Positions 60,333 to 64,000 of a stretch of DNA of 64,000 nucleotides are shown here, in pieces (position 1 is the stretch's first letter; each line of letters begins with the position of its first letter). The notes under the pieces are model-generated. The model ran no database searches. It was not told the origin of the DNA and saw only the letters and a program-made list of their open reading frames with translations. The stretch is taken from contig CM070874.1 in NCBI GenBank assembly GCA_036365515.1, forward strand, positions 174,877,797-174,941,796, in the 5' to 3' direction. Position numbers and translations under genes: made by a program. The DNA is from Torymus aiolomorphi (lineage: Eukaryota; Arthropoda; Insecta; Hymenoptera; Torymidae).

Positions 60333-61116
60333 TACTTAAGGCCATGTGATACTCAAGTGAAAATCCCTACGTTACCGATATGTCAGTAACATACTATATA
60401 TTAAATAATAATTAAATCTACAATGAGTTTTATGACAAAAACGCATTGACAGGCGCTCGGAAATCCTTTAGAGATAATCATGTTAAATTTTCAGAACAAA
60501 AAAGATAACTGTTATCGAGTTATGCATGTTTCAGTAACATTTTTTAACGAAAACTTCAACATAAGCTCGAATATACATCGTATCTGCCTGAAATTTTACA
60601 CATATGCTCACCGTAGCATTACCGAGCGCCTGACAGTCTTCTTTTTTCGAAATTCGTTAAAAAGTATTATTTTATTTTTTTCCATATATAAACTTTCGAC
60701 AATAAGTTCTGAGGTTGGCAAAACTACTCATCACTTGTATACCACTAACGTAAAATGGTTGTGCATGGTGCAAAGTAAGTCGTACCAACCTTTTTTCACG
60801 CCTTATATTTGTTTACGTTGTATAGTACTCGTAAATGACTCTAGATGGCGCTATGACTACACTTTTATAGAATAAAATTATAAATTATATTATTAAATAA
60901 CAATTGAAGTGAAATAGACTTAAGAAACTTCAGTTTTGCAAATTATGTAACTGTATTATGATATAAATTAATCAGAACGATATAGTAGCGATGAATTGCA
61001 TTCATAACCTCAAAAACAATTTGATTAGGTTTTGAATATAAATATTATTACTGTACAGAAAGATTTTCACTGGATAAATAACAATTTTAATAATTATTTA
61101 TTACATTTTATTCGTT
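60333..61116. other. AT-rich spacer
   Basis: A 131-codon frame at 60480-60875 lacks any recognised motif and has the composition of translated AT-rich repeat sequence. Not supported as a gene. Confidence 0.4.
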
Positions 61117-61560
61117 CATAGCCTTTGGATCTCAATTGTGATCTCAGTAGGCAGACCCGTTCTGCGTATCTCATTGACTTTTGTAAACTCGAGATCAACG
61201 TGGATCTCGTTGTTATAATTGCTGTATCATCAGCATATGATAATACTGAATTCTCTGGCATTGAGTACATTTATGTACATAATAAAAAACAATGGTCCTA
61301 GGATCGTGCCTTGCGGGACTCCCATATCAACTGTTTCATACTCACTGAATTGTTTTGACTCTTTGTTTCCTATTACTTAAATAACTTTTCATTAGTTTAT
61401 GGGCTTTTCCTCTTATACCGTAGTTGTATAATTTATCTAGAAGCATTTGATGATCAACTGTGTCGAAGGCTTTTGCAAGATCAAGGAATGTAATTGCAAT
61501 TTGGTCACTTTTGTCAAGTTCATTGTAAATTAGATCTGTTATGTATCCTTAGTACTTTTG
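61117..61560 (-). pseudogene. Reverse transcriptase fragment (Jockey/CR1 type), minus strand
   Basis: On the minus strand from about 61555: DLIYNELDKSDQIAITFLDL, AKAFDTVDHQMLLDKLYNYG and LMKSYLSNRKQRV. After a frameshift near 61355 come VDMGVPQGTILGPLLFIMYI and ISYADDTAIITT (YADD codons at 61226-61237). These are RT motifs A, B and C in the correct order; catalytic residues are present. Both flanks are missing, so this is an isolated palm-domain relic, distinct from the CR1-like copies at 48-58 kb. Confidence 0.85.
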
Positions 61561-61575
61561 CTGCCACCATAAGAA

Positions 61576-61895
61576 TGTAAAAAATGTAAAAAATGTAAAA
61601 ATGGGAATTAATGTAAAAATTGTAAGAAATGTATATCAAGTAAAAAATGTAAGAAAAGGTAAAAAAGGAAAACTAAAACACAAAAATTAAAAACATTAAA
61701 AATTTATAAATTTAAAAACTTTAAAGACAGGAAAAAATGTAACAGTATTGAAAAATGTAAAAGGTGTAAGAACTGTAAAAAAATGACAGAATCGTCAAAA
61801 ATTTTAAAAATGTGAAAAACGTTCAAAAGTATAAAACCCAAGCAACGTAAAAAATGTAGAAAATGTAAAGAATGTAAATAATGTAAAATTAATTC
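61576..61895. repeat. Degenerate AAATGTAA simple repeat
   Basis: About 320 bp dominated by AAAAATGTAA-type words. The same word type fills the centre of the foldback at 48880-50032. Confidence 0.75.
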
Positions 61896-62029
61896 TTTCA
61901 AAATCTGATAAACTTCGGGCAGCATACGAATGATACCCCAAGTTTATTAGGTTCTGGAAGAGCTTATGTTTTTACAATGCTTAAAAAATAGCAAATTAAA
62001 ATCGACCTTTTTTGAAATGTGCTTTTCTT

Positions 62030-63795
62030 CGTTAGAGGCAGCGATACGGTGTTCACCAACGTCTACACAGTGTTCATCTATGATCACGCACTTTCCGATT
62101 TTTCCAAAAAGGTAGGTAACGTCCCCGATATCACCCCGAAGTTTAGAGTGTAGGTAGCATCTGCGGTAGGGGCCTGTGTAGACAAGCTGCCATAGTCCTA
62201 GGGACGTTTGAGAACGACTGGATGTAACCTCCATCAATGCGCCACGAATTTTAGCTTTAAATTAACCTAAATTTAGAATACGACAATTTACAATGAAGCG
62301 ACGTAGATGATGGAGCGCTAATTCCTTGTATGTTGATTTTTGCGTATAAGAAAATAAACGTTCATACAGTGTTCACCAAAGTTCATACAGTGTTCATCTA
62401 TGATCACGCACTGCTCGGTTTTTACAACAAAAGTAGGTAACGTCCCAGAATTCACTCCGAATTTTAGAGTGCAGGCAGCGTCTGCTGTAGGGGCCTGTGT
62501 AGAATAGCTGCCATCGTCATGTGGACGTGTCAGGACATCTGTATGTAACCTCTTAATAAGTAACGGATTTTAGCTTGTCTTTAATCCAGATTTAGAAGAC
62601 GGCGACTTTCAAACCAACATATAGGACCAAGAAGCAACGTAGATGATGGAGTAATAATTCCTACTATTTTGATTTTTGAGTATAAGAAAATAAAGCTTCA
62701 TACGGTGTTCACCAACGTTGATACAGTGTGAATCTTTGATCATGCACTGTTCGATTTTTACAAAAAATGTAGGGAACGTCCCCGAGATCACTTCTAATTT
62801 TAGAGTGTAGGCAGCGTCTGCGGTAGAGTCCTATGTAAACAAGCTACCATAGTCCTGTGGACATTTCAGAACGTCTGAATGTAACCACTATCTGTGCACC
62901 TCGAATTTTAGCTCGAAACTTATCTACATTTAGATGACGACGACTTACAAATCAATATATAGGACCATGAAGCGTCGTAGAGGGATTATTTCTTTTATTT
63001 TGATTTTTGATTATAAGAAAAAAAAGCTTCATACAATGTTCAACAATGTTCATACAGTTTTCATCTATGTTCATACCCCGTTCCATTTTTACAAAAAACG
63101 TAAGTAATGTACCCGAGAACACTGCGAATTTTAGAGTGTAGGCAGGGTCTACGTGTGGGGCCTGTGAAGACAATCTGCCATCGTCCTGTGGGCGTATCAA
63201 GACATCTATATGTACCCTCTTAATAAGTCACGAATTTTAGCTAGTCGTTAATTCACATTTAGAAGACAGCGACTTTCAAACTAATATATAGGACCAAGAA
63301 GCAACGTAGACGATGGAGCGATTATTCCTTTAATTTTGATGTTTGAGTATACGACAATAGAGCTTCATACAGTGTTCACCAACGTTCATACAGTGTTCAT
63401 CTATGTTCATACCCTACACCATTTTTACAAAAAAGTACGTAACGTCCCCGAGATCACTATGAATTTTAGAGTATAGGCAGCGTCCGCGGTTGCCTGTGTA
63501 GACAATCTGGCAACGTCCCGTGGACGTTTCAGGACATCTGAATGTAGCCTCTATTAATACGCCATAAATTTAAGCTTGCCATCAATCCACATTTAGAAGC
63601 CGGTGACTTATAAACCAATATATAGGACCAAGAAGCAACGTAGATGATGGAGCGATTATTTGTTTAATTTTCATTTTTGAGTATACGAAAATACAAGTTC
63701 ATACAGTGTTCGTGAACGTTCATACCGTGTTCATAATTGTTCATATAGTGTTCATACTGTGTTCGGACATTGTTCATACAGTGTTTATTTATTTT
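62030..63795. repeat. Tandem array, ~321-336-bp unit, 5 or more copies
   Basis: The anchor TTTAGAGTG or its variant falls at 62142, 62463, 62799, 63130 and 63465 (spacing 321, 336, 331, 335 bp). Each unit holds GTTCATACAGTGTTCATCTA, GGTAACGTCCCCGAGATCAC, GGGGCCTGTGTAGACAA and ATATATAGGACCAAGAAGCA. The last copy degenerates into a run of GTTCATACAGT microrepeats (63690-63790). Minus-strand frames here are repeat shadows. Confidence 0.92.
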
Positions 63796-64000
63796 GTAAC
63801 GATACACCTTGTCAGTAGGCGCATCGATACGAAAACGCAAAGGCGAGAAGTTTTCTCTCTAATAGAACGCGTGCGCTAGAGAGAGAAAACCAACGAACCT
63901 GTCAACGGCATGGGAGAGCAAGCGTACGAGTGTGTACATACATGTACTTACGGATGTACACAAGTACCGGAGCTCGTACAGCGAGGACAGAGAGCAGGCG
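63796..64000. other. GC-rich window end, possible LTR start
   Basis: Abrupt change to GC-rich sequence starting TGTAACGATACACC. TG at the boundary and the composition shift suggest the start of an LTR continuing past the window, but the other end is not visible. A TTTTCTCTCTAATAGAACGC / GCGCTAGAGAGAGAAAAC stem lies at 63852-63890. Confidence 0.3.

Noticed and set aside
60480..60875. 131-codon ORF
   Set aside because: No domain; AT-rich composition similar to translated repeats elsewhere in the window.
61704..63200. Minus-strand ORFs in the simple repeat and ~330-bp array
   Set aside because: Shadows of repeated DNA; the same partial frame recurs once per unit.

Overview
The window looks like intergenic heterochromatin or a piRNA-cluster-like transposon graveyard from an insect nuclear genome. 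The evidence is: no dense host genes; introns with GT..AG borders; abundant TA, GT, GA and TC microsatellites; two R1-like non-LTR retrotransposons, CR1-like elements, a Ty3/gypsy element, a Helitron remnant, Penelope-type hammerhead ribozymes and many MITEs; and a nuclear copy of mitochondrial rrnL-trnL1-nad1 in the arthropod order. Hymenoptera is plausible but not proven.

Layout. 1-2.5 kb: satellite with a 1116-bp higher-order repeat. 3.1-11 kb: foldback repeats, microsatellites, a Harbinger-like MITE and two related tandem families of about 306 and 326 bp. 11.8-13.3 kb: a transposase-like fragment present twice in inverted orientation, then a MITE. 14.2-19.5 kb: R1-like element 1 (13-bp target duplication). 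19.8-22.8 kb: Helitron Rep remnant split by a TA-flanked MITE. 24.1-31.0 kb: decayed Ty3/gypsy with a probable 3' LTR and no recognisable 5' LTR. 32.2-32.8 kb: three coherent exons of an OB-fold-like gene. 33.6-39.0 kb: R1-like element 2 (exact 14-bp target duplication). 39.55-39.99 kb: minus-strand OB-fold-like exons. 40.6-41.1 kb: 175-bp tandem repeats.

41.6-45.1 kb is the most unusual part. An endonuclease domain runs, through one frameshift, into a ubiquitin-specific-protease (C19) domain. This ORF is split by three insertions. Two are foldbacks carrying paired hammerhead ribozyme motifs; the third is a CACTG-ended MITE. Removing the second foldback plus its 13-bp duplication, and the MITE plus its 2-bp duplication, restores the frame exactly. 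45.35-46.76 kb: solo LTR (TSD AAGT) abutting a mitochondrial insertion (46.76-48.07 kb). 48.2-51.5 kb: internally deleted CR1-like copy holding a 1.15-kb foldback. 51.5-58.7 kb: second CR1-like copy with a zinc-finger ORF1, a 3-kb interruption containing Mutator-like transposase scraps, and an ORF2 with a lost catalytic Asp. 58.7-64 kb: foldbacks, a TA MITE, a minus-strand RT fragment and a ~330-bp tandem array.

Almost every coding region is broken; only ORF1 of R1-like element 2, the short CR1-type ORF1 and the OB-fold exons are open. The elements are nested, so their relative ages can be read from which one interrupts which. All family assignments come from motifs read by eye; no database search was possible.
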